64,000 nucleotides of DNA from Paraconexibacter antarcticus (GCF_024220175.1 NZ_CP098502.1:3724514-3788513), one strand, 5' to 3'. Positions 1 to 8,979 are shown, counted from the stretch's first letter. Numbers and translations: made by a program. The notes: generated by a model not told the origin, from the sequence alone.

Positions 1-218
1 ACGCGGTCCGCGATCGCTCCGGTGTTCAGCAGCAACGCGGCGAGCGTCAGCGCGTAGGCGTCGACGATGAGCTGCATCGACTGGAGATCTCCGGAGAGGT
101 CTCGAGCGACGTCCGGCAAGGCGACGATCACGATCGTGACGTCCAGCATCAACAGCAACTGCGCGAGGCAGACCGCCGCTAGCGGTCCCCATCGCCACGT
201 CTCACGCTCCGCCATCAT
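1..218 (-). CDS. MFS drug transporter, N-terminal part (runs off the window)
   Basis: The reverse strand gives about 72 residues opening with MAERETW. A first membrane helix (LAAVCLAQLLLMLDVTIVIV) leads into ALPDVARDLSG, the conserved start of the 14-helix DHA2 (EmrB/QacA-type) group of the major facilitator superfamily. The LDVTIV-ALP signature at the end of helix 1 is the main evidence. Two ATG codons are adjacent (218 and 215) after a GAGGGAGAG ribosome site. The family exports hydrophobic compounds with proton antiport across the inner membrane. The rest of the gene lies upstream of base 1, so its specificity and integrity cannot be judged. Confidence 0.75.
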   Translation of the reverse strand, partial: MMAERETWRWGPLAAVCLAQLLLMLDVTIVIVALPDVARDLSGDLQSMQLIVDAYALTLAALLLNTGAIADR

Positions 219-333
219 CTCTCCCTCTCCGCCGGACGGGCAACCAGGCCTCGACGAGACTACACCAATCGGTGCGTTCAAGGTCGGGACCGCCCGCGCA
301 GTGGCCTGTTCGCACACCCCCCGCGGTCGGAGG

Positions 334-367
334 GTGTCGTCCCGGGGATTGCGCCCCGGGACGACAC
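334..367 (-). terminator. Hairpin after the acyl-CoA dehydrogenase pair
   Basis: A perfect 14-bp stem (GTGTCGTCCCGGGG with its complement) and a 6-base loop start 4 bases beyond the stop codon of the 371-1510 gene. No T-run follows, so it is terminator-like, as is common in high-GC actinobacteria, rather than a classical intrinsic terminator. Confidence 0.6.
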
Positions 368-370
368 GGT

Positions 371-1510
371 TCACCCTTGGGCTGCGTCGGCGACGAGCAG
401 CAACTCGCCGGCGACCCGGTCTGCCGCGTCCCCGTGTCCGCCGACCAGGCGGCGCGTGACCTGCGCGCGGCGGAAGTACAACGGCGCGTCGTGCTCCCAT
501 GTGGCACCGATGCCACCGTGGACGTTGATGTTCGCGCGGGCGGCCATGTCCAGCGCCCCCCCGGCCGAGGTCCTGGCTGCCGATGCGGCCAACGCGAACT
601 CCTCCGGACGACGCTCACCGGCCCACCCGGCGTAGAACAACAGCGAGCGCGCGTTCTCCAGCTGACGCAACACCTCGACGATCTCGTGCTTGACGGCCTG
701 GTAGGACCCGATCGCTCGACCGAACGTGAAGCGCTCCTTCGCGTAGGCCAGCATCATCTCGTGGGCTGCTGCCACCGTTCCGACCGCCTCCGCGGCGATC
801 AGCGCCTGGGCGAGGTGCCAAGCCCGGCCCATGTCCTCGGTGCTGCAGGACAGCGGCCGGGCCGGCGCCCCCTCGAGCGTCACATGCGCCAGCGAGCGCG
901 TGGCGTCGTACCGCTGGACGTGTTCGACCGCCACGCCCGATGCACCGGCCTCGACCACCGCTGCGACCGGCTCCCCGCGCTCGTCCACGGCGATCACCAC
1001 CAGCAGTTCCGCCCCGTGCGCGTCCGGGACGTAGGCCGCGCGGCCGCTGAGCGCAAGAGCACCTTCCGCACCGCCTGCCTGGAATGCGGGCCCGCGCCCG
1101 CCACCGGCCGCGTCCGTGGTCCACTCAGGCTCATCGAGGTCACCGGGCGGGCGCGCCGGCACGTACGCGACGCGCGTCTGGCCGCCGGCGACGGCCGCAA
1201 GGCGGTCATCGCCCCCCGCAGCGAGCAGGACCGTGGCGGGCAGCACGCCGAGGAAGGGGACTCCGGCGAGGGCGCGGCCGATCTCCTCGGCCACGAGCAT
1301 CGCATCGAACGGTGCCAGTCCGGCGCCACCGGCGTCCTCGGGGATCAGCATGCCCGGCCACCCGGCTTCGACCGCCGTCGGCCAGAGGTCGGGAAGGGTC
1401 GCGGCGTCCTCGAGACCGGTGCGGGCGGCCTCGAGGGTGTCGAACCGCGAGAGCGCGCCGCGAGCGGCGTCACGCAGGAACACCTGCTCGTCTGAGAGTG
1501 AGAGATTCAT
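371..1510 (-). CDS. Acyl-CoA dehydrogenase, second of a pair
   Basis: A 379-residue FAD enzyme that would desaturate an acyl-CoA between C2 and C3. It opens MNLSLSDEQVFLRDAARG; the longer frame upstream is out-of-frame reading of its neighbour and was discarded. FGRAIGSYQAVKH (FAD/tetramer loop) and HGGIGATWEHDAPLYFRRA (C-terminal region with a Glu where acyl-CoA dehydrogenases place the catalytic base) are visible. Its ATG overlaps the stop of the 1507-2724 dehydrogenase by four bases (ATGA), so the two are translationally coupled. In actinobacterial sterol and fatty-acid clusters such pairs form alpha2beta2 heterotetramers with one active site per dimer. I infer the same here; the substrate is unknown. 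Confidence 0.85.
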   Translation of the reverse strand: MNLSLSDEQVFLRDAARGALSRFDTLEAARTGLEDAATLPDLWPTAVEAGWPGMLIPEDAGGAGLAPFDAMLVAEEIGRALAGVPFLGVLPATVLLAAGGDDRLAAVAGGQTRVAYVPARPPGDLDEPEWTTDAAGGGRGPAFQAGGAEGALALSGRAAYVPDAHGAELLVVIAVDERGEPVAAVVEAGASGVAVEHVQRYDATRSLAHVTLEGAPARPLSCSTEDMGRAWHLAQALIAAEAVGTVAAAHEMMLAYAKERFTFGRAIGSYQAVKHEIVEVLRQLENARSLLFYAGWAGERRPEEFALAASAARTSAGGALDMAARANINVHGGIGATWEHDAPLYFRRAQVTRRLVGGHGDAADRVAGELLLVADAAQG

Positions 1511-2724
1511 GACGCCACCGCCTGCTTCTCCTTCGCGCGGAGTTCCGCGAATGGGATGCCCTTGTCCAGCCGCGGCTCGGGCGGCAGCCCGAGTACCCGC
1601 TCGCCGACCGTGTTGCGCAGGATGGCCTCGGTGCCACCGGCGCTCTTGAGCCCGGGCAGGAACGAGATCATGTACGCCCACTCGCCGCTCTCGTCAAGGG
1701 CATCGGGGCCCAGCACGTCCGCGAGCAGTTCGCCGGCCGCGATCGCCGCGTTGACCGTCGTGATCTTGCTCAGTCCGGCCTCCGGGCCCGGAATCTGGCC
1801 GTTCTCCAGTGCAGACAACGCCCGGAACCCGGCGAAGCGAATTGCCAGAAGCTCGGCAGAGAGCTGTCCGAAGCGCTTGCGGACCTCCTTGTCCGTGCGC
1901 GCATGCGGCACGGCGGCGAGTGCCGGCGCGAAGCGGTCCGCGCTGTATCCGAACCCCTCCGCGCTCAGCCCGATCATGACCCGCTCGAACATCAGCACGG
2001 TCAGGGCCGTCATCCACCCGTTGCCCACCCCGCCGACAACCATCTCGTCCCCGCCGACGACGACGCCGTCGAGGAAGACCTCGTTGAACTCCGCCTCCCC
2101 TGACACCTGCCGGAGGCCGTGCGTCGACACTCCCTCGGCGTCCATCGGCACGATGAACATCGTCAGGCCCTTGTGCTTCGGCACGTCGGCGTCGGTGCGG
2201 GCGAGGCACATGCCGTACGCGGAGAACTGCGCGTTGGTCGTCCACACCTTCTGGCCGGTGAGCGCCCAGTTCCCGTCCTCCTGCTTGACGGCGCGCGTCT
2301 GCACCGCCGCCAGATCGGAGCCTGCCCCCGGCTCGCTGAACAGCTGACACCAGACCTCGTCGGCGTGGAGCATCGGCGCCAGGTAGCGTGATTTCTGCTC
2401 CTCGCTTCCGTGGGCGATGATGCACGGCCCCATCAGGCCGATGCCGATGACGTCGATCACCCCCGGGGCATCGGCGGCGTTGAGTTCCTGATTGACGATC
2501 ACCTGCTCGAGCGGGCCGCGTCCCTGGCCCCCGAACTCCTTCGGCCAGGTGACGCCGACGAGGCCTTCTTCCGCCATCTCGCGCTGCCAGGTGCGACGGC
2601 GCTCGATGTAGGCGGCGTCCTCCGCGTCACCCCGCGCCGGTGGCGCGGACGAACGGTGCTGCTCGATCCAGCTGCGGACGGTCGCGCGGTACTGGGCCTG
2701 CTCAGGGGAGTCATCGAGATCCAT
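1507..2724 (-). CDS. Acyl-CoA dehydrogenase, first of a pair
   Basis: A 405-residue acyl-CoA dehydrogenase starting MDLDDSPEQAQYR after a GGAG ribosome site. Family hallmarks are WPKEFGGQGRG (N-terminal helical domain), CQLFSEPGAGSDLA and TGQKVWTTNAQ (FAD-binding beta domain), and a C-terminal GGTEAILRNTVGERVLGLP. The protein resembles the larger subunit of heteromeric actinobacterial FadE pairs. It is the first gene of a two-gene unit with the 371-1510 gene. A GAACGTTC palindrome lies 40 to 47 bases upstream of the start. I could not assign its catalytic base with certainty, which fits a pair in which one subunit may be non-catalytic. Confidence 0.87.
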   Translation of the reverse strand: MDLDDSPEQAQYRATVRSWIEQHRSSAPPARGDAEDAAYIERRRTWQREMAEEGLVGVTWPKEFGGQGRGPLEQVIVNQELNAADAPGVIDVIGIGLMGPCIIAHGSEEQKSRYLAPMLHADEVWCQLFSEPGAGSDLAAVQTRAVKQEDGNWALTGQKVWTTNAQFSAYGMCLARTDADVPKHKGLTMFIVPMDAEGVSTHGLRQVSGEAEFNEVFLDGVVVGGDEMVVGGVGNGWMTALTVLMFERVMIGLSAEGFGYSADRFAPALAAVPHARTDKEVRKRFGQLSAELLAIRFAGFRALSALENGQIPGPEAGLSKITTVNAAIAAGELLADVLGPDALDESGEWAYMISFLPGLKSAGGTEAILRNTVGERVLGLPPEPRLDKGIPFAELRAKEKQAVAS

Positions 2725-2763
2725 GTGTTCTCCGAGGTACGGTGATGTTATGACGGACGAAGT

Positions 2764-2771
2764 GAACGTTC
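2764..2771. promoter_or_regulatory. GAACGTTC palindrome upstream of the dehydrogenase pair
   Basis: An 8-base perfect palindrome sits 40-47 bases before the start at 2724. Related GAACG/CGTTC inverted repeats occur at 3715-3728, 20405-20415 and 26579-26588. I infer a repressor operator, possibly for the TetR protein at 25588-26223. Confidence 0.35.
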
Positions 2772-2775
2772 GGTT

Positions 2776-3633
2776 CTAGCGGGGCACGGGCGTGCTGTCG
2801 ACGACATCGGCAACGCGCTGGTCGTACGCGGAACGCGCCCCGTGGTCGATCTGCGTCAGTGCCTTGTTCGCGCCGAGCAGCCGGAGCGTGAGATCCTGGG
2901 TCGACCGGGGAAGAAGCCGCATGACGCGGAAGATCGGGCCCAGTGCCCGGGGCACGTAGACCTCGAAGCGCGGACGCTCCAGGGCGTCGGCGATGGCCGT
3001 CCCGACCTCGGCCGGCTCCGGCTTGCCGAGGATCGGCGTCGCGCCGACGCCTGAGCCCAGCTCGGTGTTGATGATGGTGGGCATCACCACCGAGATCTGA
3101 ACCCCACGGCTCCGGGCCTCTGCCCGCACGGCCTCAGAGAGGCCGACCACCGCGTGCTTCGTCGCACAGTACGTCGCCCCGCCGCCGGTCCCGACCTTGC
3201 CGGCCGCCGAGGCGATGTTGACGATATGGCCAGAACCGCGCTCCAGCATTGCCGGAAGGGCCAGCTTGGTCCCGAAGATAACGCCGGTGAGGTTGATCGC
3301 GATCTGGCGCGCAGCGACCTCATCGCTCTCGTCGACGAAGTCTCCGAGTGGCATGATGCCGGCGTTGTTGATGAGCACATCGAGCCGGCCGAAGTCCTCG
3401 GCCACGGCCTCCAGGAAGGTGCTGAACGACGCGCGATCCGTCACGTCCAGCGCGTAGCCGCGAACCCCGGACCCGAGCTCGGTGGCAGTCTGCTGCACCA
3501 GGTCCGCCTGCAGGTCGCCGATCGCTACCCGCGCGCCGCGCCGCAGCAGCTCCTGGGCGGTGGCTCGGCCAATGCCACGGGCTCCGCCGGTGATGGCGAC
3601 GACGCGACCGCGAACGGGAGTGATGGGTGCCAC
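2776..3633 (-). CDS. Short-chain dehydrogenase/reductase
   Basis: A 285-residue classical SDR, NAD(P)-dependent. The start is the GTG at 3633, preceded by GGAGG at good spacing; the open frame upstream is not coding. The Rossmann motif TGGARGIG lies near residues 15-22, followed by NNAG, a catalytic Ser in NIASAAGK, and YCATK with the Tyr-Lys pair. The C-terminus is longer than in FabG and ends with a helical extension (VMRLLPRSTQDL), as in many actinobacterial SDRs of lipid clusters. It lies between the dehydrogenase pair and a divergent acyl-CoA ligase. The reaction is probably oxidation of a hydroxyl or reduction of a keto group on the pathway substrate; which one cannot be told. Confidence 0.85.
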   Translation of the reverse strand: MAPITPVRGRVVAITGGARGIGRATAQELLRRGARVAIGDLQADLVQQTATELGSGVRGYALDVTDRASFSTFLEAVAEDFGRLDVLINNAGIMPLGDFVDESDEVAARQIAINLTGVIFGTKLALPAMLERGSGHIVNIASAAGKVGTGGGATYCATKHAVVGLSEAVRAEARSRGVQISVVMPTIINTELGSGVGATPILGKPEPAEVGTAIADALERPRFEVYVPRALGPIFRVMRLLPRSTQDLTLRLLGANKALTQIDHGARSAYDQRVADVVDSTPVPR

Positions 3634-3714
3634 GAGAGACCTCCGGAGAAGGGAATACGGTTGAGCACGCGCCGGCGGGCCCCGCCGCCCAGGAGCGACT
3701 TCGCCGATGGTAGC

Positions 3715-3728
3715 TGAACGATCGCTCA
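3715..3728. promoter_or_regulatory. Near-palindrome TGAACGATCGCTCA in a divergent promoter region
   Basis: Twelve of fourteen bases are symmetrical. It lies in the 225-base gap between the divergent SDR (start 3633) and acyl-CoA ligase (start 3859), where a shared operator is expected. It contains the GAACG half-site seen at three other positions in the catabolic region. Confidence 0.4.
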
Positions 3729-3858
3729 CGCGGATTGCAGCTGTCTCGTCCGGAGGAGAGATGTCCCTCGTTCCGCCTATGCCCGCAAGCGCCACGGGCT
3801 GCGACTCTCGGGTGACAGACGGCCACCCGGGCCTGTCCAGTCGAGAGAGCAGGCAGTC

Positions 3859-5409
3859 ATGGACTTCGGGGACATCCTGCGGCGAAGCGCACGGCACCAC
3901 GCCGAGCGCGTGGCCATCCGCTGCGACGCATCCGAGCTCACGTACGCCGAGCTCTACGCGCGCGCCTCCGCGCTCGCTGCCGGCCTCGTTGCGGCGGGGG
4001 CGCGCCCTGGGGACCGCATCGCCACCGTGGGCGACAACGCGCTCGACACCGCCGAGCAGCTCTGCGCGATTGCCCTCGGCGGCTTCGTCCGCTGCCCGCT
4101 CTACACGCACAACGCCAGCGACACACACGCGTACATGCTGAATCTCAGCGGAGCGCGGATCGTCCTGGCCGAGGACCAGTACGTGCAGACGATCCTCGCG
4201 TGCAGGGGCGCGCTGCAGCACGTGGAGCTCGTCGTCGGGACGACCACCGGCGAATGCTCGATCGCGGAGCTGGTGGCGCGCGGATCCGGTGCGGACCCCC
4301 AAGCGGCCGTCGCCGCCGCTGACGTGCACATCCTCCGCTTCTCGGCCGGAACGACGGGACGCCCGAAGGGCATCGCCCATTCGAATTTGGGCTGGCGACA
4401 GATGGCCGACGAGGTCTGCCTGTCTCTGGGTCGCCTGACCGAGGCCGACGTCCAGGTCGTCTGCGGGCCGATGTCGCACGCGTCCGGGCTTCTCTTCTGG
4501 CCGATGATCGCCCGCGGTGCCACCCAAGTGCTCTGCCCCGCCTTCGACGCCGGCGAGGTCCTGCGGCTCTTGGAGGCCGAGCGCGCCACCACGGTGCTGC
4601 TCGTCCCCACCATGATGCAACTGCTCGCCGCCCATCCGGACGCAGGGACGCGCGACCTCTCCCACCTGCGCCACGTCCTCTACACCGCCTCACCCGCCTC
4701 CGAGCGCACGTTGGAGGATGCCGCCGCGCTGTTCGGCCCCGTCCTGCACCAGTTCTATGGTCAGAGCGAGATCCTGCCGCTGACCGTGCTGCGTCCGGAC
4801 GAGCACGTGTTCTCCGGGGACCTCCGTCGCTGGCTGCGTTCGGCGGGCCGGCCGAGCCCGAACGCCTTCATCCGGATCGTGGACGACGAGGGACTCGACG
4901 TTCCTGCCGGGGAGATCGGCGAGGTCGCGGGCCGATCGCCTGGAGGGATGCTGGGGCTCTGGCAGGACCCCCAGGGAACCGCCGCGAGGACACTGCCGGG
5001 GGGTTGGATCCGCACCCGGGACCTTGGCCGCGTCGAGGACGACGGCTTCCTCTACCTCGCCGACCGCAAGGAGGACATGATCATCTCCGGCGGGTACAAC
5101 ATCTGGCCGGCGGAGATCGAGAACGCGCTCCACGCGCATCCGGCGGTCGCCGAAGCGGTGGTCGTCGGCGTGCCGCATCCCAAATGGGGTGAGACGCCCC
5201 ATGCGGCAGTGGTGGTGCGACCCGGAGCCGCCGTGACCGAGGCGGAACTGATCGAGTGGTGTCGCTCTGCGCTCGGCTCGGTGAAGAAGCCGACGACCGT
5301 GGAGTTCCGGAGCGGCCCACTGCCGAAGACGCCGATCGGCAAGGTCCTGCGCCGGGAGATCCGCGACCCGTTCTGGGAGCAGCGGCCGGCAGGCATCGGC
5401 GGTGCCTGA
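3859..5409 (+). CDS. Acyl-CoA ligase (AMP-forming)
   Basis: A 516-residue member of the ANL superfamily that would activate a carboxylic acid to its CoA thioester with ATP. In order: the ATP-binding loop SAGTTGRPKG (Ser-Ala instead of the common Ser-Ser/Thr-Ser), YGQSE (A5), TRDLGRVEDDGFLYLADRKEDMI (A7/A8 hinge), and the catalytic Lys in PKTPIGKVLRREI near the C-terminus. It starts MDFGDILRRSA and is the only plus-strand gene in the first 26 kb, divergent from the SDR. Three ligases of this type in one cluster suggest activation of several intermediates or of side-chain acids, not one fatty acid. Substrate unknown. Confidence 0.9.
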   Translation: MDFGDILRRSARHHAERVAIRCDASELTYAELYARASALAAGLVAAGARPGDRIATVGDNALDTAEQLCAIALGGFVRCPLYTHNASDTHAYMLNLSGARIVLAEDQYVQTILACRGALQHVELVVGTTTGECSIAELVARGSGADPQAAVAAADVHILRFSAGTTGRPKGIAHSNLGWRQMADEVCLSLGRLTEADVQVVCGPMSHASGLLFWPMIARGATQVLCPAFDAGEVLRLLEAERATTVLLVPTMMQLLAAHPDAGTRDLSHLRHVLYTASPASERTLEDAAALFGPVLHQFYGQSEILPLTVLRPDEHVFSGDLRRWLRSAGRPSPNAFIRIVDDEGLDVPAGEIGEVAGRSPGGMLGLWQDPQGTAARTLPGGWIRTRDLGRVEDDGFLYLADRKEDMIISGGYNIWPAEIENALHAHPAVAEAVVVGVPHPKWGETPHAAVVVRPGAAVTEAELIEWCRSALGSVKKPTTVEFRSGPLPKTPIGKVLRREIRDPFWEQRPAGIGGA

Positions 5410-5422
5410 CCAGGCCGCGTCA

Positions 5423-5617
5423 TCAGCCCCGCGAAAAGAGGCCGAACTTGCCGATCCTCTCCCAGCCGGCTCCGCTGAGGGTGCCCAGCAGGGTCGTCAG
5501 CTGGCTGCCGCAGCCGATGGCGAGCATGGCGGCGGTCGCGAAGAGGATGCGGCGGTGCGCACTCCAGCCGCCGGGACTTCCGACCGGCCCCGGTCGTCCG
5601 AGGGCCGCCGGCGTCAT
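5423..5617 (-). CDS. Small membrane protein
   Basis: A 64-residue ORF starting four bases inside the end of the 5614-7155 ligase (ATGA overlap). It has one clear membrane helix (ILFATAAMLAIGCGSQLTTLL) after a short positively charged stretch (HRR), then a short tail. The coupling and the helix argue for a real gene. I recognise no family. It could be an anchor or partner for the ligase, but this is inference. It ends facing the plus-strand ligase that stops at 5409. Confidence 0.4.
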   Translation of the reverse strand: MTPAALGRPGPVGSPGGWSAHRRILFATAAMLAIGCGSQLTTLLGTLSGAGWERIGKFGLFSRG

Positions 5618-7155
5618 CGGGCCACGGTCTCGGCGAGGAAGCGTTCGCGGAGCGCGCCCTTGGCGAGCTTGCCGGTCTCCATTCGCGGGAGGCTGTCGAT
5701 GAACGTCACCCGGCGGGGCACTTTGTAGCCGGCGAGGTGCTCACGCGCGTAGACCCGGAGCTCCTCGGCCAGCGCGTCGGACCCCGCGGTGCCGAGTGGC
5801 TCGACGATCGCGACGACCTCCTCACCCATCTCCGCGTGGGGGACGCCGAAGACCGCCACGTCGCCGACCGCCGGATGGCCGACGAGCACGTGCTCGATCT
5901 CCTGCGGGTAGATGTTCACGCCACCGGAGATGATCATGAACGCCTTGCGATCGGTGAGGTAGAGGTAGCCCTCCCGATCGACGTAGCCGATATCGCCGAC
6001 CGTCGTCCAGTTGGCGTGGGCGGGGTGCCGCGAGGCTGCCGTCTTCTCGGCGTCGCCGTGGTACTCGAATGGCGCCTCGGGCAGCTCGGAGTAGATCAGG
6101 CCGGGCGTACCGGTCGGGACCTCGCTGCCGTCGTCGTCGCAGATATGCAGGACGCCGAGCACGGGCCGCCCGACCGTTCCGGGATGCTCGAGCCAGTCCT
6201 CGCTCGTCACGTGCGTCATCGAGTGAAGCTCCGTCGCACCGTAGTACTCGTGCAGGATCGGCCCCCACCACTCCACCATGTCGACCTTCACCTGCGGCGG
6301 GCAGGGCGCCGCGGCGTGGATCGCGACACGATGTGTCGAGAGGTCATAGGCGCTGCGCCGGTCGTCGGGGACGCGCAGCAACCGGATCAGCATCGTGGGC
6401 ACCCACTGGCTGTGCGTCACCCCGTACTGCTCGATGGCGCGCAGGCACGCTTCCGGTTCGTATTTCGGCATGAGGACGACCGTGCCGCCGAGCGCCATCG
6501 TCCCGGTCGAGAACGCCAACGGCGCCGAGTGGTAGAGGGGCGCCGGCGAGAGGTACACGGTGTCAGCGCCAACGCCGAAGATCCCGGCGAGCAACGGCTC
6601 CAGGACCGTCGGCTCGGCGAAGTCCTGATCACGGAGCGGGCGGCGGATGCCCTTCGGCCGTCCGGTCGTGCCTGAGCTGTAGTTCATGAAGTCGCCGAGG
6701 GGCTGCAGCGCCGGCGGGGTGGTCGACTGTGCGGCGATCGCCTCCTCGTAGTCCGTGAAGCCTGGGGCGCCGTGGTCGAGGCAGAGGCGGACCGCACAGG
6801 ACGGGGCGTTCGTCAGCGCGGCCTCGGCGAGCGGCGCCAGCGTCCCGGACGTGATGATCGCCGAGGCCCAGCTGTCGCTCAGGATGTAGGCGACCTCCTC
6901 GGCCGCGAGGTGCGTGTTGACCGGGGTGACGAGCAGCCCCGACCGCATGGCTGCCCAGAAGACCTCGTAGAACTCCAGGCGGTTCTCGATGAGCAGCGCG
7001 AGGCCGTCGCCCGGCGCCAACCCCTGATCCTGGAGGTACCGCGCAAGCTGGATCGAACGGTCGTTGATCTCCGCGAACGTCATCGATCGACCGCTGTCGC
7101 CCATCACGGCGGCGATCTTGTCGGGAGTCAAGGCGGCGTGCTGGGCAAATGGCAT
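5614..7155 (-). CDS. Acyl-CoA ligase (AMP-forming)
   Basis: A 513-residue ANL-superfamily enzyme starting MPFAQHAALTPDK. The ATP loop is NYSSGTTGRPKG, A5 is YYGATE, the hinge region is GDIGYVDREGYLYLTDRK, and the C-terminal Lys lies in PRMETGKLAKGAL. This organisation matches medium/long-chain FadD-like enzymes of actinobacterial clusters. It is followed directly by a small membrane protein with overlapping codons and preceded by another ligase 77 bases away, so the genes are probably co-transcribed. It makes an acyl-AMP and then an acyl-CoA in the cytoplasm. Substrate not deducible. Confidence 0.9.
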   Translation of the reverse strand: MPFAQHAALTPDKIAAVMGDSGRSMTFAEINDRSIQLARYLQDQGLAPGDGLALLIENRLEFYEVFWAAMRSGLLVTPVNTHLAAEEVAYILSDSWASAIITSGTLAPLAEAALTNAPSCAVRLCLDHGAPGFTDYEEAIAAQSTTPPALQPLGDFMNYSSGTTGRPKGIRRPLRDQDFAEPTVLEPLLAGIFGVGADTVYLSPAPLYHSAPLAFSTGTMALGGTVVLMPKYEPEACLRAIEQYGVTHSQWVPTMLIRLLRVPDDRRSAYDLSTHRVAIHAAAPCPPQVKVDMVEWWGPILHEYYGATELHSMTHVTSEDWLEHPGTVGRPVLGVLHICDDDGSEVPTGTPGLIYSELPEAPFEYHGDAEKTAASRHPAHANWTTVGDIGYVDREGYLYLTDRKAFMIISGGVNIYPQEIEHVLVGHPAVGDVAVFGVPHAEMGEEVVAIVEPLGTAGSDALAEELRVYAREHLAGYKVPRRVTFIDSLPRMETGKLAKGALRERFLAETVAR

Positions 7156-7232
7156 GGCGGGCTTTCTGGGACACGGGAGGGGCTGACGGAGTCGGCGGCG
7201 AGCTGCACGCCCGCCGCCTGTCTGGGAGGCGC

Positions 7233-8873
7233 TCAGGCCGGGGTGACGGCGCGAAGGCGCGTTCGCAGGTCCTTCTTGAGGATCTTCCCGACGGGGTTGC
7301 GCGGGATCTCGGCGACGATCTCCAGCCGCTCCGGGAGCTTGTAGATCGCGATGCCCTCGCCCCGCATGAAGGTCACGATGCCTTCGAGCGACGGCGGCGC
7401 GGAGCTGTCCTGCGCGACGACGAACAGGCAGACGCGCTCGCCGAGGACCTCGTCCGGTGCGGCGACGGCGGCCGCGTCGGCGATGCCAGGGTGGCCTTGA
7501 GCCACGGTCTCGACCTCGGCCGCGCTGACGTTGAATCCGCCGCGGATGATGATGTCCTTCTTGCGGTCCACGAAACCGATGTGCCGGTCGTCGAGGATCT
7601 TGAACAAGTCACCGGTCCGGACGTGCCCCTCCGCGGTGAACGCCTCGAGGTTGAGCTCATCCGCCTTGAAGTAGCCGGGGAAGACGTTCGGGCCGCGGTA
7701 CGCGAGTTCGCCGATATCGCCGACCTCCGCGCAGACGCTGCCGTCGTCGGCCAACAGCTTGACGTCGATGCCGTCGACCCCCGACGCCCACGCGGCGGCG
7801 GCCTTCCCCCACCAGGGGAAGTGGCTGGACCGCATCACCGAGTCGGGGACGTCGGCCGCGCCGGCAGCGAGAATCGTGCCCTCGTTCTGGCCGAAGACGT
7901 TGACCACCTCCACCCCCCAGCGGCGACGGAACTCCTCGATCGCCCACGGCGACGGTGGGGCGGACCCGGTGGCGATGGCTTCGACCGTCGAGAAATCCGG
8001 CTGCTGGGCCTCGGGCAGCTTGAGGAGCATCGTCAGGATCGCGGGCACGAGCATCGTGAACTCCGCGTCGGGGATCTGCCGCAGCAGCGCCGGAAGGTTC
8101 AGCGGCTGGTGCAGCATCAGCCGGCCACCGCTGAGCAGCCACATGACCATGATGCCCACCCCCGTCATGTTCACGATCGGGGCAGGGCCGAGAATGCGGT
8201 AGTTGTCGCGCAGGTTGGTGGCGCGGCGGAAGCTCTGGCCCTGGAAGATCCAGTTGTTGTGACTCAGCGGGCAGCCTTTCGGCTGCGCCTCGGTCCCGGA
8301 GGTCCAGCACAAGGTGAAGACGTCGTTAGCGTCGACCGTGGGGTACGCGATCGTCGGCGGCGCCGGTGTGGCGGCCAAGGCGGCGACGTCACGCAGCTCC
8401 AGCCGCTGCACCGTGCCGGGCAACGCGGCGTCGGCGTACGGCATCAGCGCAGCGCCCTTGAGCTCGTCCACACCGATGTACAGGACCGCCTCGGTCAGAC
8501 TGACGATGTGACGAAGCTCTCGCTCGCGCCACTGGACGGGCATCGGGGCGATGACCGCACCGGTGCGGGCGATCGCGAAGTACAGCGCCGGAAGCTCCCA
8601 GACGTTCGGGAGCTGGACGACTACGACGTCGTCCTTCCCCACCCCGCGGGCGTGCAGCCCAGCGGCGATGCCGTCCACGGCGGTCCCGAACTCGCGCCAC
8701 GTGAGGGTCCGCCCCGGGCTCCCGACGAGCTCCTCGCGATCCGGTGGATCCTCCAGGGCGATTGCGTCGCCCAGACGTGCCACCGTAGCGTCCAGGATGC
8801 CGAGCACGGTCTGGTCACCCCAATGGCCTTGGTCGGTGAACTCGGTGATGAGCGCTTCGCTGTGCAGTCGCAT
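7233..8873 (-). CDS. Acyl-CoA ligase (AMP-forming)
   Basis: A 546-residue ANL enzyme, the third ligase of the cluster. The ATP loop is WTSGTEAQPKGCPLSH, a variant with Glu-Ala-Gln where TTGRP or TTGxP is usual; similar variants occur in cyclohexanecarboxylate-, benzoate- and steroid-type ligases. A5 is FGQNEG, the hinge is TGDLFKILDDRHIGFVDRKKD, and the acyl/adenylate Lys lies in PRNPVGKILKKDLR. It starts MRLHSEALITEF. Upstream on the minus strand lies a strong hairpin, so it may start a separate transcript from the MaoC operon. Confidence 0.9.
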   Translation of the reverse strand: MRLHSEALITEFTDQGHWGDQTVLGILDATVARLGDAIALEDPPDREELVGSPGRTLTWREFGTAVDGIAAGLHARGVGKDDVVVVQLPNVWELPALYFAIARTGAVIAPMPVQWRERELRHIVSLTEAVLYIGVDELKGAALMPYADAALPGTVQRLELRDVAALAATPAPPTIAYPTVDANDVFTLCWTSGTEAQPKGCPLSHNNWIFQGQSFRRATNLRDNYRILGPAPIVNMTGVGIMVMWLLSGGRLMLHQPLNLPALLRQIPDAEFTMLVPAILTMLLKLPEAQQPDFSTVEAIATGSAPPSPWAIEEFRRRWGVEVVNVFGQNEGTILAAGAADVPDSVMRSSHFPWWGKAAAAWASGVDGIDVKLLADDGSVCAEVGDIGELAYRGPNVFPGYFKADELNLEAFTAEGHVRTGDLFKILDDRHIGFVDRKKDIIIRGGFNVSAAEVETVAQGHPGIADAAAVAAPDEVLGERVCLFVVAQDSSAPPSLEGIVTFMRGEGIAIYKLPERLEIVAEIPRNPVGKILKKDLRTRLRAVTPA

Positions 8874-8947
8874 GGTGCCTTTCGACGGGCGGGTGAGGTC
8901 GAGGTGATTGTCGAGCGGGTGGGTCGGTGCGGCATCCCCATAAGGGG

Positions 8948-8979
8948 GTCTGCCCCTCTCACTGGTGAGAGGGACAGAC
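8948..8979 (-). terminator. Hairpin between the MaoC operon and the third ligase
   Basis: Fifteen-base arms (GTCTGCCCCTCTCAC and GTGAGAGGGACAGAC) pair with a single mismatch around a two-base centre. It begins six bases after the stop of the 8986-9417 gene. It would end or attenuate the long carboxylase/hydratase operon before the ligase gene. No T-run follows. Confidence 0.6.

Noticed and set aside
272-1495. Long plus-strand frame opposite the first acyl-CoA dehydrogenase
   Set aside because: Arg/Gly-rich translation with no domain; the minus strand carries a well-conserved enzyme. A typical high-GC shadow.
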